From the NCBI GenBank assembly GCA_902494465.1, contig CABUTH010000006.1, positions 1-24,852 of the forward strand: 24,852 nucleotides of DNA, written 5' to 3'. The notes below the pieces were generated by a model. It was not told the origin of the DNA, did not search any database, and saw nothing but the letters and a program-made list of their open reading frames with translations. Position numbers and translations under genes: made by a program. This DNA comes from an uncultured Collinsella sp. (GTDB lineage Bacteria; Actinomycetota; Coriobacteriia; Coriobacteriales; Coriobacteriaceae). Shown here piece after piece: positions 24,762-24,852 of this stretch (the stretch's first letter is position 1; every line of letters starts with the position of its first letter).

Positions 24762-24852
24762 GGGTTAAGTTTGTCGCGAGTTCCGCACGCAAAGGAAAGC
24801 ACTTAATGTGCTTTCCGTCTTGCGCAGGACTGTAGAGCAGCAAACTTAACCC
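24762..24852. repeat. Nested palindromic element, running off the window end
   Basis: GGGTTAAGTTTG (24762-24773) is perfectly complemented by the last 12 bases (24841-24852); an inner stem GGAAAGCAC (24794-24802) pairs with GTGCTTTCC (24808-24816), and imperfect matches link the two levels. The outer repeat may be longer beyond the window. The inner GGAAAGC core resembles the motif cluster at 8218-8388. Nothing else is seen in 24618-24761. Confidence 0.7.

Overview
The window is a stretch of GC-rich bacterial chromosome. The gene content (anaerobic pyruvate:ferredoxin oxidoreductase, carbamate kinase and ornithine carbamoyltransferase, DcuC/YfcC-type carriers, a beta-glucoside PTS), the strongly GC-ending codons, AAAGGA-type ribosome binding sites and dense intergenic palindromes suggest a Gram-positive gut anaerobe of the Coriobacteriia, most likely Collinsella or a close relative. 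That assignment is inference from gene style; no rRNA or marker gene is present.

Layout. 1-502: 3' end of pyruvate:ferredoxin oxidoreductase, closed by a strong terminator inside a 29-bp perfect inverted repeat. 503-1156: long gene-free, hairpin-rich then AT-rich leader of carbamate kinase (1157-2119). 2120-2552: terminator and a dispersed palindromic repeat. 2553-8049: a beta-glucoside module on the + strand: a LicR/MtlR-type PRD regulator with fused EIIB and EIIA domains, PTS EIIA, EIIB and EIIC of the lactose/cellobiose family, and a GH1 6-phospho-beta-glucosidase. 8050-8502: a second, split copy of the dispersed repeat. 8503-9633 (minus): a membrane-anchored C39-like cysteine peptidase with a long disordered basic N-terminus. 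9831-11309 (minus): a YfcC-family carrier. 11741-17922 (minus): a PucR/CdaR-type regulator, ornithine-carbamoyltransferase-like ArcB, a second YfcC carrier, a short 285-residue arginine-deiminase-superfamily enzyme and a D-2-hydroxyacid dehydrogenase. 18221-24578 (plus): a zinc-dependent phospholipase C-like protein, a UMF1-type MFS transporter, an operon of glycosyltransferase, LytS-like histidine kinase and LytTR response regulator, and a YfcE-like phosphodiesterase. The window ends inside a nested palindrome.

How the genes work together. The PTS module would import and phosphorylate a beta-glucoside (EIIA, EIIB, EIIC), hydrolyse it (GH1) and sense flux through the PRD regulator. The minus-strand cluster looks like an arginine-deiminase-type energy pathway: a guanidino compound is imported and a product exported by the YfcC carrier, the ADI-superfamily hydrolase makes a ureido compound, the carbamoyltransferase phosphorolyses it to carbamoyl phosphate, and carbamate kinase, encoded about 13 kb away, makes ATP.

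The most interesting point is that this pathway is not textbook. The deiminase is about 285 residues instead of about 410. The carbamoyltransferase has changed residues in its ornithine-binding motifs (GQGRNN for GD-x-[11 protein letters not shown] for TDVW-x-SMG). A 2-hydroxyacid dehydrogenase is part of the gene set, and the regulator is PucR-type instead of ArgR or Crp/Fnr. It may act on a relative of arginine; this is inference and is set out under findings.
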